Assembly (NCBI GenBank): GCA_020912385.1 | Contig: CP087207.1 | Span: forward strand, 2,852,001-2,916,000 | Reading direction: 5' to 3' | DNA from: Neofusicoccum parvum | Lineage: Eukaryota; Ascomycota; Dothideomycetes; Botryosphaeriales; Botryosphaeriaceae | DNA: 64,000 nt | Position numbers and translations under genes: made by a program | The notes under the pieces: generated by a model | Told to the model about the DNA's origin: nothing | The model's database searches: none | Seen by the model: the letters and a program-made list of their open reading frames with translations, nothing else | Part shown: positions 32,736-44,718 of the stretch, piece by piece | Numbering within the stretch: position 1 is the first letter of the stretch | Layout of the letters: each line of letters opens with the position of its first letter

Positions 32736-34146
32736 GGCGGGCAGACGGAGCTGGGCTGAGCTCTGGAGACGGGTGCTGGGGCTTGTGCTGGATGGGTCTT
32801 CCCCTCCGGCGGCGAGGAGATGCGGGCGATGGAGGCTTGGGAGGGAGGTGAGCTTTAGAGGCTCCGTCGGAGGTCAGGTGGTGAAGGGTGGGCCTCGGAT
32901 GGCGATGGACGAGCCATGGTGCTCGCTGCGACGCTGTGAGGCGCGTGAGGCTGGGCGGATGGCGTATGACTCGGCCTATCGGAGATAAGCCGCCGCCAAT
33001 CACGCGCCCCACGAACGCATCATTCCAGGGGTCCCGGTCTCCTGTTCTTGGTCCTCACCTCACAACACCGTGGTTGTCTCGTTCCGGCACTGATTCATCC
33101 TTAAATTGCTGCTCTGTCGCCTGGGTTGCCAGGGGCCAGCCCCCAGTCTGTTCCACTGCAGCAGTCTCACATCTCCAGGCTGGAGGAAGACTGTTTTCGC
33201 AGCGAGGGGTGATCAACAGCCGATATAATCTTGAGTGTGTTGCACCCATGGTTCGCAAACATCCTCGCAGCACGTAGGTATAGCTCCGAATGTGCTGTTG
33301 ACAATGCTGGCCCCTTGGTCCTCCCATTACGTGCTGCCCCCACTTTTACAGCCTTACAACTTCTAAATATTGCCAACGGAGCCCTTCAAGAAGTCCACTT
33401 CTCAGCGGCTGCTCTTTTCGTATAAGATTCTGCTGGATGAATGACCCTACGCGCTCGACTAACGGCCAGGCCATAGACTCTACTTGACCACTACTGAAGT
33501 CGAACTTTATCAGGGATCTGTAGGAAACGCGAGTATTTCGAGATATTTAGCACTCCAGATGCTTATACGTCCTTCAAACTGGCCGATGGCTAGGTTTATA
33601 AACATATGTTGACGTAAAGCGCGCAGTTCCTGAATGCTGCTGCGCGGCAAGCACTTTCAAGTGTCTATTTATTTACAAGCAGCCAATTTCGGATAACTGT
33701 TTACATGCAAAACCCGCGAGAACACATTCGTCACTGACCAAATAGTGGTTTGGACACGCGCACAGCCTTTGCGATGTCGAGACGAGGTATCCGCGCGCAG
33801 GTTTCGCGGATCCTGCACGTTCTCCACAGTTAACTGGGGCTGTCGCGGGCGCGCAGCGCGATGCGATGCGATGTCGCGCTCATCTCGTGCTCGCGCTTCG
33901 CCGCTAAGCCGCAGTGCGCTAAGCGGCGGGCAGCCTGGCCGTCCAAGACCTCCAACACTGCGCACCGCGTCGCAGCATCAACATCGCGTGTTATTCTCCT
34001 CCCCTCGAGATATCCCTAGCCCGCCCTCTCGTGAGCCACCCAAGGCTCCTGCTCGCTTGCGCCGCTCTCCGCCTCCTCCTCGCTTTATATTCTGCTCAAT
34101 TGCGCTGCTTCTGCGCGTTACCTCCGCCCGAACGCGTACCTGCATC
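32736..34146. other. Divergent intergenic region, 1.4 kb
   Basis: Must contain promoters for the SLC35F6-like gene (minus) and the Whi5-like gene (plus). The central part (33400-33740) is AT-rich and flanked by GC-rich leaders. In-frame extension of the Whi5-like ORF back to 33745 reads Arg/Ser-rich and is judged untranslated. No element recognised. Confidence 0.5.
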
Positions 34147-35415
34147 ATGTCAACACCCACCGCAAACAGGAGAGTTTGCATGGATTCCACGATGCCCGAC
34201 AAGGCTGCGACAACCCCCTCAAAGAGCGCCGCACGCCGCGCCCTCGGGGAACTCACTCCAAACGCGAAAGTCTCACCGCAGAAACCCACTATCACGTCCG
34301 ACAAGACCCAGCCGCCTCGCAATCTCAGCCCACTCAAACAGGCTCGCGCCGTCTCTCTCGTGCAGGATGAAAACGCGTATGGCATTTCGAAGCTCCCGAA
34401 CCAGATGACTGGTAGGAAGAGGTCTATAGACGAGGTCGACGGTGCGGTCGCGCGTGAAGACGCGGTTGGATCGCCTATGAAGCGTGTTGATGGACGCGAC
34501 ACAGCACAGAAGCATTTCCAGTCACCGATTCTTAACATTGAAGAGTCTGCGCGTCTGGTATGCAATTGCATGGCTCAGAAGCATCTAGTCCAAATGCTAA
34601 CACTGTCGCAGGCCTCCCAGATCGTTGATCTGTCGCACGAGGACCTGACCCCCACAGACGAAGACACTCCCGAACCTGCGCCCCGAGGAACCCAGGAGAC
34701 TACTGGGACGAGAGCTTCCTTTTCATCCCTCATCGATTATAACCCGCGGTCTCAGCAGACCTCGTCGTCTCCGCCTTTACGAGCCACCAAGACCTCCACC
34801 AGAACAGTGCGTGCAGACTCGGTGGAGGTGGAGCATGAGCATACTCGGCATGCTGAGCCCATAATTAAGCACGCCGAAATCCTTCGCCTCCGTCTGCGCG
34901 TCGCGCTCTACAAAGTCAGGACAGACCAGACATTCGTGCCCTTGTCTTGCCTCGAGATTCCCGAGAAATACCAACGGAAACCCGCCAAGGAGGATGCTTC
35001 CGCCGAAGCAGGCTCACCTGTCGCCTCACTAGAACGCGAGCGAACTGCGCCTACCATCACTGTCACGGAGGATGGGCCTTCAGACAAGGGGAGCGAAGGC
35101 AGCGCGCCTAAACTTCTCCCAGCGCCAGTCCTACTCCCTACGGCCTATTCCACGCGCTTCATCACCGAAGCTAGCATGCCATCTTCGCCACCACACTCTG
35201 TCGCAGTCGACAGCAGCAGTACGCCGAGGGCACGAGGTCCCCAGGAATTCGTGACCCCAGTTGCGAGCCGGCAAGCGGCCGCGCAGTTGAGCAGCCCACC
35301 GTACAGCGAAGACTACGGCCGGCATAGGTCCCACAACGACTCGGATAACTTGACGAGTAGTGTTGTCAAGGGGCGAGCTGCGGAGGGATTGATGAAACTG
35401 ACGCGGTCGGTGTGA
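34147..35415 (+). CDS. Whi5/Nrm1-like transcriptional repressor of cell-cycle genes
   Basis: Members bind the SBF/MBF transcription factors and repress G1/S genes until CDK phosphorylation. Exons 34147-34557 and 34612-35415 give 404 residues. The recognisable piece is the short Whi5-family (GTB) motif at about 230-255, HAEILRLRLRVALYKVRTDQ. The rest is low-complexity with many Ser/Thr-Pro sites, fitting CDK control. The N-terminal ARRALGELTPNAKVSP resembles a conserved block in fungal homologues. The 54-base intron has a textbook GCTAAC branch site but is in frame without stops. ATG 34147 follows CATC and starts the conserved-looking part; the ORF itself is open from 33745. Confidence 0.8.
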   Translation: MSTPTANRRVCMDSTMPDKAATTPSKSAARRALGELTPNAKVSPQKPTITSDKTQPPRNLSPLKQARAVSLVQDENAYGISKLPNQMTGRKRSIDEVDGAVAREDAVGSPMKRVDGRDTAQKHFQSPILNIEESARLVCNCMAQKHLVQMLTLSQASQIVDLSHEDLTPTDEDTPEPAPRGTQETTGTRASFSSLIDYNPRSQQTSSSPPLRATKTSTRTVRADSVEVEHEHTRHAEPIIKHAEILRLRLRVALYKVRTDQTFVPLSCLEIPEKYQRKPAKEDASAEAGSPVASLERERTAPTITVTEDGPSDKGSEGSAPKLLPAPVLLPTAYSTRFITEASMPSSPPHSVAVDSSSTPRARGPQEFVTPVASRQAAAQLSSPPYSEDYGRHRSHNDSDNLTSSVVKGRAAEGLMKLTRSV

Positions 35416-36284
35416 GGTGTCGGGAGACCCGGTGTACGCAGCAGGTGTGCAGCTACGATTTACGCTGCATGAATGGGACAGGGCTATTTGACGAATGATG
35501 GCATGCTGGCAGGAGCTCCCCCTGTGCGGGGATTCTACGTACTCATCTTCATCTTTTACGGCGTTCGTGGGCGTGACGGTGGATTTGATGGAGAGAATTG
35601 TCGTGCTGCATAGTCTGGCGTTTTGATACTCTTCTGGCAAGCTCAATCGAGCCGCCGGGGACTCGATAGCATCTTCGCATCGAAAATTCCACGGACGACT
35701 GATGGATTTCATGAGGGGAACGGGGGGTGGGGATGGGAGCTGGGGACCTAAGGAGGCTAATCCATGCATCACGCGTTCACACCATCCTCCACAACTCTGA
35801 CCTCACGTCGTCCGCATCGCTGGAAGTCATCTGCCGCGTCCAACCGCAGGGCTGGCAAAGCAGCTACAAAAGCTTTCTTGTAATTGTGTGCACTAGCACG
35901 TTCCACGGAACGGTCTCCGCGCCGAGAAACATTCCGGTGTGCAGGCCGGTCCGCCAGTTTGTTCGCCCTTCCCGCCTTCCGCGGGCCCGGCATCCTTACA
36001 GACACGAGGATGCGGACACCTCTCTGCTCTTCCCCACGGACATTCGCTCGCCTTCTACCGAGCCGCCCTTGCATGCATTAATTTTTGTTAAGGCCGGCCG
36101 GCACATTTCTTTCTGGTGCTTCTCCAAGGGTATCTTTGCCTAATCGGGCCTTTGTCGTTCGGCTGTTGGCCCTGCTGGCACCCCACGTGCCGGTCAGTGG
36201 TGTTGTGCTGCCCGCCGGGGCGCGCCAGAATCCCGTCTCCTCATTCAATGGGGAAAGTGTGTCGCCCCAGCCACGCGGAACGGC

Positions 36285-36301
36285 TTTTTTTTTTTTTTTT
36301 T
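36285..36301. repeat. Poly(T) homopolymer run
   Basis: Seventeen consecutive T residues stand in a GC-rich stretch. It is a simple mononucleotide tract. No retroelement sequence adjoins it. Confidence 0.8.
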
Positions 36302-38510
36302 CTTTGGGCGCCAGGAGCCATTACGGCCGAGCAAAGGCAGAGGATTCTGCGCGTGGCCACCCGACGCCGACCGCGCTGGTTCCCCCCACAGACGAGACGC
36401 GCGCGCGATGCACAGAAAGCGCGCCGTAGACGCCCTTGCGCCCGGTGCGCGCGTCCGTCGAACCCAGGGTTGAACGACGGCAGGATGGCGTCAAGTAAGC
36501 GTTGGCTAATACCATGCAGAGTTTGGCGAGGCCCTGTGTATCCTCGAACGTCTATGCCCGCGGGCGTAGGTAATTTTTACGTAGAGAAAAGCTCACATCT
36601 ACGGCAGGGACGAGGGGGGCCGCCAGCGCGCCTGCGCGTGTGTTGTGCGTGCAGTGGCCGCTGCTTGCTGCTCCTGCGCGATGAACTGTGCACACACACG
36701 CAACACGCGAGGGGCGGCCGTCGACCTGTCGTGGACTTGCTGCTGGGGCGAATCGCGATCAAGGGCGGGGAGCACGTCAATCACGCGTGCTGCGAGGCGA
36801 CCGGGCGAGTGACGACGCTCCTGCCCTCCCCCCCGGACTTTTGCGGCGCGGTGTTTTGGGCAGAGACTGCGGAGGCGGGAGGATGAACAAGGACCGGAGC
36901 AGGTACTGCGCACACATGATCACACCCGCGTCCGGGAATAAAGCCCCCGTCGCCGTCCCCAAAGAGGCAATACAGAACTACTAAGTACAAGAGGGCGGCA
37001 AATAGGAGTACCGGTTTTCCCTATCTCAGCGCTCGGGCAATTTGGCGACTTATCAGGCACGCGTTGCGTCCAGCTGAGATCTCACTTGGTGCTCCACAGG
37101 CCGTTATCTGAAGCCCAGCGGCCTCGGATGTTTGCAATTCCAACTGTAAACGTTTCTTTTGCGCTACACCGCAAGATGCGGGACGGGGCCACGGGGCCAC
37201 GGCAGCAGACGTGTCTCTCCTCCTGCGCCGGGCGAGACCTTTGCTTTTGCGGTAGCCGTCGCAGGAGAAAGGGCAGCATGTGTGCGGGGCGGCCCGGCGG
37301 GGAGGTTCGATGTGATTCGGCACTTGGGGGGCAGTGGGTAGTGGGCACTCGGCAGACGCGACTGGCGAGATGGCGGCGATTCTTGGGGCTGCGGGTTGTG
37401 TTGAGTTTCGATGACTTGCCATCATGATCAACCAACACGAGACGGATCGCCCGTGGCTTGGGTGCAGGCGGTCTCAGCGGGCGCGGCGGGCGGCTTGCTG
37501 CTGCGGTTTGCGTGGAACAAGGCCTCAATGCGGCGCGCTGCACTCTCTCACGGTTGCACATTCACGCTCGCGGCGGCTTCGGATTTGTCACCTCGTCGCC
37601 GTCAACCGTCGGCGGCCGTGTACAATAGATGAGCGTCCGTCCGCATGCTTCCGCCGGCCGCTCCGACACAGCCCACGTAATGCGGGCTGCTCATCAAGGA
37701 CCGCGGCGTCAGGCTGCGGACGGAGCGTCATACCGTTCGGTCGTCGAGCCAAGCGGCGCCAAGCAAGATATCGCAGCAATGACAGCGGCCGTTGACGCTG
37801 GCCGAGGGCGGGCCGCTGCTGTCTCAGCGCGGAGGCTGTTATCACGGCCGGCGGAAGCGGCGCGCTCGTGTCGTTTCGGCCGGGAGGCAGAGCGTCTGGG
37901 AGCCAGCGGGCGGAGGGGCGGCAGTTGCGGCGGTGGGGAGCTGTGGGTGGGTGGTGTGCACTTTTATTTTTGTAAGCACTTTCGCAGCAGAGGCAGCGAA
38001 CCCCACGCCAATCACCTCGCCCAGCCGGGGTCCAAGCGGGCGGATCATCCAGGAACGCAGCAGATCGAAGGGCTCGCGGCCAACAGCAGCGGCGCTGATG
38101 AGTCGGCCGCAACGACAGAGTCGCGCTGCTGGTGGCGTGCGACGGCGCGGAGCAGCCTCAGCAGGCGTGCTGCGAGTCATGCCGGCGTGCTGGGCAGGCC
38201 TGCCGTTGCACTAAAGTCAGGTTCGCGCGTCGGGGAGCATGGATGCGGCGATGGCGTCTGCAGGGCAGCGGGCAGCGCAGAGCAGCGCGGCCGTGGGGGC
38301 CGGCACAAGGGAGGGCTGAGCGCACGGGCACCCGATAAGGACGCTGCCACTGCCAGCTGCCCGCGTCACTAATCGCCGGCGCAGCAGCGCGCGCGCCTTC
38401 ACATGGCGGCGACCGGGGCAGCGCGTGCGCCGGCCGTGAGCAGCGCTGCAGCCGGCTGGCTGGCGGGCGGGCAGCAGCAGCAGCCCGTCAGCAGCGCGCG
38501 CGCCGCCTGG

Positions 38511-38547
38511 CCGTCGCCCTCGCCGTCGCCGTCGCCGTCGCCGCGCC
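38511..38547. repeat. GC-rich hexamer microsatellite
   Basis: Repeats of CGTCGC with one interruption, about six units. Non-coding as far as can be judged. Confidence 0.7.
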
Positions 38548-39312
38548 TCGCCAGCCACGGCCGCGCTGGGGATCCCGCGGCTATGCGGCGCACCCCACGC
38601 GCAGCGTGCGCAAGTCCGACAGCGGAGAGGGCTGCAGGCGCGCTGCCCTGGCTTGGCGGGCGCGCAAGGCACTGGCACTGGCAGCCGCTGGAACATGCCC
38701 ACGCTCTTATCGCATCCACTTTCATCTCTACACCACCCCCGGCCAACCAGCGCCTGGCCTGGCCCTGCCCGATAGGGAGCCCGGCCCATCGCCATCGCCT
38801 CCACCCCCGGCGCGGGAGCGGGATGTGCGCGCCCAAGCAGTTAGTCTGGCCACCAGCGCGCATGTACCTGGCTCGTTGTTTTGTCTTGACCTCGCCCGCC
38901 CGACGCTCAGCCCGAGTAGTTATTCTCTGCGGCGCCTGTCGCTGACCAGCCGCTGCCTCCTCGCCCGCCAGCCTGCCCGCCTGCCTCCAGACGCGTCCCC
39001 GAGGCGTGCGCCGTTGCGGATGCTCCCGCCCTGACCCAACCAGGAACCCGCCTGCTGCCACGCTCCCTCGTCTTATCTGTCAAGCAGCCCTGCCTTGTGC
39101 TGCGTGGGTAGTCCTGCCTGACCCTCGCCCGCCCCATGCTGTGCCCAGCATAGTTGATATATTTCCTTCCTCGGGTCAGTCTGCTGCCCTGCCCAAGCCT
39201 GCGCGTGCCCTCGCTCATCTCCTTCATGTAGCTGCCCCAGCCCTCCGCTCAATGCGCCTGCTTGCCGCACGACACCACTCCAACGACGGCACCTTGGTCG
39301 CTCCCTCCTCAG

Positions 39313-40935
39313 ATGTTCCCTAACACGACCCACCGCCTGGTCCACCTCCCGCGCAACCCGCCGCCCAAGCCCGACTCGGAGCTTCCGCGCGGAGAATGTC
39401 GCTACCTCCACCGCGAAGCCGGCCACGCTGACCGCCAGCGCTGCGTCTGCCAGGGCTTTTCGCTGGACAAGCAGCAGCCCGTCGGCACCGGCTGCGAGTG
39501 TGGCCATCCGGCATGGGTCCATGTCCAGCAGCCCATGGCCGCCGTCACCCACGAAGAGCACATGGCCGTGGTGGAGGAGCTGCGCCGCTTCAAGCAAGAG
39601 CAGGACCGCAAGTTCCAGAGCATGCAGAACGAGCTCGTCAAGACGCAGCACGAGCTCATGGCCCAGCGCGCCCAGAACGTCGAGCGCGAGCGGCTGTTCA
39701 AGCTGCTCGAGGCGCGCCTGTACCAGAACATGAAGGACCTGAAGATCGAGCTGGACGACAAGATGGACGGCATGATCGACCAGCAGCACGCCTTCCAGCG
39801 CAAGCTGATCGACGTCGAAGACACCACGATGGAGCACGAGCTGAAGTTTGAAAAGTTGGACATGGGAAAAGGTGGGAAGACGCGGGACCTGACCCCGGTC
39901 CCTGAGGCCTCTCCGGACCACCACTCCATGGACACGGCCGTAGAGGAACCCGAAACGCCCGAGAAGACCGAGAAGCCTTGGAGTGTCAAGGTCATGATTG
40001 TACCACGCCGAGGTCAGCAATTCGCTTTTGATGTTGATAGCAAGGCGTACAGGAGATGTCAGTCTCGCAAGCTCCACCAGGATATTGAATTCACAAGTAG
40101 AGACAGTGCGAACTTCCACCTTACCATCGACAAGGCATTTTCACACATCCTCAAGGGCCGTCCTTGGGTCCCTCTAGTCGGCTACCGGGCCCGCAACGAC
40201 TACTTCGGACGCATGGCCCTCCGTCAGCTGCCTCCCGAGCTTTCGTCTGGAGACCTGTGGGATTACTACTTCCTCGACCACCACTGCGTCGCGCATGACA
40301 AGATGCAAGGAGATCTTCTCTATCTCGCCCTGCGGGACTCGGATTTGGCGTGGCCGGAAATCAGGGAGTTGCCACCCGTGTTCGGTTCGAACGAGTCTGT
40401 TTGGACCCACGAAGTTGAACTGGATGGACCGCTTCCGACATCACAACAGTCCAACGCTGTGCGTGGGCGTTTGGACAAGGCCGATCTGATATACGAATAC
40501 TCTCCGAGCCCTCCGCCCTACACTTCGCAAAGAAACACCATGCAGCCGCCGGCCGAAGGCGTCCCCGATAACAGGCTGGCCACACCTCTGGGCGTGCTCG
40601 CGACCGCATCTGCATCCGTCCTAGGCCATGCGCTCAACAGGCACCCTACGACCCAGTCTGCCACGGCCCAGTCACTCAGGAGTCTGGGCAGCACGGAGGA
40701 CGGGTCGGACGACGAGCATTCACACAGGGACAAGATCCGCAAGCTCCGGCCGAAGAGATCCGAGCCCGCGATGCACAGTCACTCGAACAGCGGTGGTTCG
40801 TCTCATCATCAGCCGACCGTTTACTATTCCGGGAGGAGCAAGAGAAAAATGCCCGTGCGGGAGAAGACGAAGGAGCCGCTGCAGTTTAAGCTTCCAAGTC
40901 TGTTGCATCATCGCAATAAGGAGGAGGCTGCGTAG
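39313..40935 (+). CDS. Unrecognised protein: Cys/His motif, coiled coil, conserved core
   Basis: A single uninterrupted frame of 540 residues; I do not recognise a named family. Near the N-terminus (about 30-75) lies a Cys/His cluster: CRYLH, then CVCQGF and CECGHPAWVH. This resembles a CxCGHxxxxH metal-binding motif found in assorted fungal proteins. Residues about 80-185 are Glu/Lys/Gln-rich and very likely a coiled coil. Residues about 225-400 form a compact, mixed-composition domain containing WSVKVMIVPRRGQQFAFDVDS and DYYFLDHHC. The tail is basic and disordered. The ORF runs a further 17 codons upstream from a TTG, but the ATG at 39313 is the first proper start. A nuclear or scaffolding role would be a guess. 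Confidence 0.7.
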   Translation: MFPNTTHRLVHLPRNPPPKPDSELPRGECRYLHREAGHADRQRCVCQGFSLDKQQPVGTGCECGHPAWVHVQQPMAAVTHEEHMAVVEELRRFKQEQDRKFQSMQNELVKTQHELMAQRAQNVERERLFKLLEARLYQNMKDLKIELDDKMDGMIDQQHAFQRKLIDVEDTTMEHELKFEKLDMGKGGKTRDLTPVPEASPDHHSMDTAVEEPETPEKTEKPWSVKVMIVPRRGQQFAFDVDSKAYRRCQSRKLHQDIEFTSRDSANFHLTIDKAFSHILKGRPWVPLVGYRARNDYFGRMALRQLPPELSSGDLWDYYFLDHHCVAHDKMQGDLLYLALRDSDLAWPEIRELPPVFGSNESVWTHEVELDGPLPTSQQSNAVRGRLDKADLIYEYSPSPPPYTSQRNTMQPPAEGVPDNRLATPLGVLATASASVLGHALNRHPTTQSATAQSLRSLGSTEDGSDDEHSHRDKIRKLRPKRSEPAMHSHSNSGGSSHHQPTVYYSGRSKRKMPVREKTKEPLQFKLPSLLHHRNKEEAA

Positions 40936-43900
40936 GGCTATGTAGGGGTCTGGTCGTAGATAAGGCACGTGTGGTGCGGAGGGCAACACGATTGGTGGGA
41001 GGTGGCGAGATTGCGAGCCTCGGTCAGGGCAGGGCTCAGGAGAATCGCTTTTCTGGAACATCCTAAGACGACAGGGTGCAGAAGCTTGTACAGTGTCGCG
41101 GTGGTCGGATAGTCGGGATACCCCCTTTTTGATTATCCTTTTTCGATGGCGTTCTTGGTGTGCGGCAAAAGACGGGGTAGAGAACATCGTTGTGGCATCG
41201 CGTGCCCCTATCTTAAGGTTTATTTTCTATTTCCCGCTCGATCTGGCGTGTGCTTTTCTGTCCTCTTTCTATTTTCCTCCCTCCCGTCTCATCAGAAGCA
41301 CTGGTTTTCTTTTGTCTTTTGCATTGCGCAGCGGCATGCTATCGCCCGGTCGCAAGCAAGGTTTAACACTCCGCTATTTCCGGCTTCTCCATCTTATCCC
41401 CGTAACCCGTCCATTTCATCTACTTCCACCCAAGTCATGTCTTCTCATCATCCATACCCCGTCATTTTCTCCCAATATTTCTTCTCACTCTAAGCAACGA
41501 TTCCCACGTCACTACTCTCCTACGGAACTCATTTCCCCTTCCCCTTTCCTGTGCTTGTACGCGAAAAGAGGAAAAAGTATATGTATATAAATCATGAGGT
41601 AAAAGGTGTGAGAGCATTTCAGCAATTTAGGTAGCGAAAGGCATACGAGGTAGCATTTTCAGGAATCCTCTCCTAGCTGGCTGGCCGGCTAGCTAGCTAG
41701 TTCCCAAGCAACAATTAAACAGTCCAATCGAACGCTTCCAGTCCGATAGCCCCCTCCCATGCATACGTGCCAACCCTACCGACCCGCGCCTGCTACTTAC
41801 TCAATTCACGCACTTGCGCCGTGCGCGGGACGCATCCGATCGTGCATGCGCGCGCATTCCCGCGCTGATCAGCGAGCGAAAGAGAAAAACAGGCGGCCAG
41901 TGGGCGGCCGGCCCTACGCCGATCACTCATCTTGCTGGAGTGCTTCCCGGGGGGAAGAGGGCGCTCTCTCTATCTCTCTTCGGGCCTTTCGCAATCCTCC
42001 GTCCTCACCACCCCCGGGGGGGAGGGATTGTCGACGCACCATCTGACCGCCCAACACGAAATCCCCGCGGATCATCACTTGCCGGGGGAGGAGGGGAGAG
42101 GGAGAGGAAATCATGCGTGGAGCTCTCGAATCTCTCGTACCATAAAAAACCCCCCCAGAAGCGGACCCCACGGGACCGCACGACTCATTCCGCGTGTGAG
42201 CACGCGAGCGCCCACTCCCCACCTCCTGTTCGGGTCGGCTGCAGGCGAACGTCGAACGTCGCGAGCGGTGCTTTGGTAACTGGCGCGGGGGGTGGAACCA
42301 CGGGATGGCGGACGCCTCTATTTTTTTTTCGTGGGCGGTCTGTCGTGGGTGCGTGCGGTGGGTGGAGATGAGAGAGAGACAGAGGACAGAGCGGAGAGAG
42401 GCTAAGAAAGGAGCGTTGAGGGGGCGGAATTACGAACCGGGGGCCGCCGTTGGTGGTTGCGCCGGGGCTGTCTTGTTCTCGAACGCTTCCACGGTTCCAG
42501 AAACCGCGCCGGGCGGCTCGTGGGGGCTTTGCTTGGATCGTTGGCTGGGCTTGCTGTGCTTGCTGGCGCCGCCTGCACCGCGTGCTAAGTACTGCATGGT
42601 AAGGTGGGTTGTCGCCTCGTCGTGGTCGTGGTCGTCGCCCGGTGTGCGGGGAGCGACTCGACGGCGCGCGCCCTTCGACCCGGCGGCGGTGGCGGGGCGG
42701 GCGGCTCGTCGGCGGCTCTACCTGCAGTGCGTGCGGATGACACGAGACAGCCGTACGCACGCGCAAGGGGCGAGAATCTGGGGAAACGGGAACGCGATGC
42801 GGCGGGTAGGGTGCGCACGAAAGTGTGGCGCTCGTGTCGTGGGAGGGGGAGGGTGGGATTGACACGGCCGAATTATTCACGGCGGGCGGCGCGGACGCAG
42901 ACGGGGAGAAAAAGAAAACAAAAATTGGTCTTGTAGTCTGGACTTTGGGGGGCTACTGCTGGGTGACGGGGGAATCGTGAAGCGGGCTGGGCACATGACA
43001 TGAGGTCTACCATGGAATTGTACACCTGCTGCTGGGCGAGCGGACGGACTAAAGTGAGATCAAACCGTGGTTGATAGTGACAGGCGACGCGGCCATCAGC
43101 GTGATTGCAGGATTGGGGGGCCAGGGAGCGGGAGGGAGGATAAGGATGAGAGCGGGATGGAAAGTAAGGTGATGGGGAAAAAGGAAAAAGAGATGTGGTG
43201 TGTCGGGAGCCAAAGGGAGCAGGTGCCGGGCGGAGAGCGTTGCGCATTGCGAGATTGAGAGTTTCTTTTGGGCAGCGGCGGCGACGGAACGACAGCCTTC
43301 TTTCAGGCACAGCCGGGTGGTTGCAAGATCGGAGCGGGAACGGCGACGTGAGGAGCGGGAGAGCGGTGGCGGTGGTGTTGGGACGGGCGGCGGAGGGATC
43401 TCCTGGGCATCGCCAGCCCGCTCCCACCACCACCGTCGCCGTGGGCGTGGGCGCGAAAAGCAAAAGTAGGTAATCGAGTTTGGCAAGCCTTCGGCGGCCG
43501 CGCGCGCTAGAGCAGGATGCAGCTGGCCAGCCCGCCCAGCCAGCGCCGGCACACGCACGTAGGCGGCTCCGCAGTCGTCCATGTATTGCTATCGCAGGCT
43601 GCTCAGTGCGCTGCGAGTAGCGCCGAGGGCCGGGAGCGGGCCCTTCTCCAGACCAGCGCGCGCTCGGGGGATCGCTGGTTTGGTCAGTCTGCGCTCGCCT
43701 CTCCACGCCCGCGCCGCCTCGCCGGGTTGCGGGACCCACCAGAGGCTCCGCCTGATGATGTGATCGGGTTGGTCAACCTGCACCTCACCTCTATCTGCAT
43801 CGCGGTTTCAGGCTTCGTTACGCTACCGCTTCCCGTCGTCGAAATGAACAGCTCGCGAGAGCTGCGCCCAGCGACCCGTGAACTCCCGCGCCGACCGCGG

Positions 43901-44718
43901 AGAACGTACGACCGCTCCGCCTGGGACGAATGAGAGCCTTCACCGCGACGCATCGCTCAGAGTCGGGTTCTAGTACCTGGGCCGAAAACCGCTGCGTTGC
44001 AATCCCCGGCCTGAGCATTCACCCGCGCTTCCTGTACCTACTACGTATGGCGTCGAGCAGCCGGCGCAGTGCAGATAGGGAACTCCTGCCTGAAGTGCCC
44101 GGATGAATGCTCCCACGCCCCCAGCCGGCGTCGACACCACGGCCCAGGCTCGCACCACCGCAGGCGCAAAACCAGTTCTCAGCGACGTCGATCGCCGCCA
44201 GCTCGCCCGATGACGAATGAGGCACGAGCGAGGGGACGCGCTGGTCGCTCCCCCAAAGGACCCCAAAGCGCTGGGTTTCCCCGCGTATTCCTTTCATGTA
44301 ACCCCGGCGCGCATCGGTCGCAGCACGAGAGACAGCGCGGGAGCAGCCCAAACAGGCGACCTGGAGGCCGGCAGGGCAGGACGGGCGCTCAGGCGCAGAA
44401 CGGCGAGCGTTGAGGGATGCCTATCAGTCGCCGCCGCCAAGCGCGATAAGACCGCCCCGTATCAGTCCAGCCTGAGGCCGTCGCTCGACTCGCGCAGGTG
44501 CAGCCGCTGGGACTGGTATCTCCGGAAGAAAATTTATCTGCATCTCATCGACATCATAATAAGCGCCGGCCCGCAGCCGTGAGCCCACTCCTGCCGCCGT
44601 GCTGTTGTTGACCTGCCGATTGCGCGCCGGACGAGGACGAGCCCCAGGTCACCACCAACCACCACCGCACGGACCACAGCCCGCCAGCTCGACAACCCCG
44701 CCCAGCCAAACGTCCACC
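40936..44718. other. 3.8-kb region without a recognisable gene
   Basis: The left kilobase is pyrimidine- and AT-rich and is probably a 3' untranslated region plus terminator of the preceding gene. From about 41750 to 44600 the DNA is GC-rich, with overlapping Arg/Pro/Gly-rich ORFs on both strands that show no motif. The run GGCTAGCTAGCTAG near 41690 is a short simple repeat. The right end must carry the promoter of the permease gene starting at 44719. No RNA gene is seen. Confidence 0.45.

Larger units (their letters stand above)
35416..39312. other. 3.9-kb region without a recognisable gene
   Basis: The first kilobase may be the 3' region of the Whi5-like gene. From about 36300 to 39250 the DNA is very GC-rich. 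It holds a 17-base T run (36285-36301) and a CCGTCG/GCCGTC hexamer microsatellite (about 38511-38547). ORFs crowd all frames with Arg/Ala/Pro/Gly-rich products and none has a domain. The right end is the promoter and leader of the gene at 39313, where the sequence just before the ATG looks like a splice acceptor (TCCCTCCTCAG). Confidence 0.45.

Noticed and set aside
33745..34146. N-terminal extension of the Whi5-like protein
   Set aside because: Open frame but Arg/Ser/Pro-rich. The recognisable N-terminal block begins after ATG 34147.
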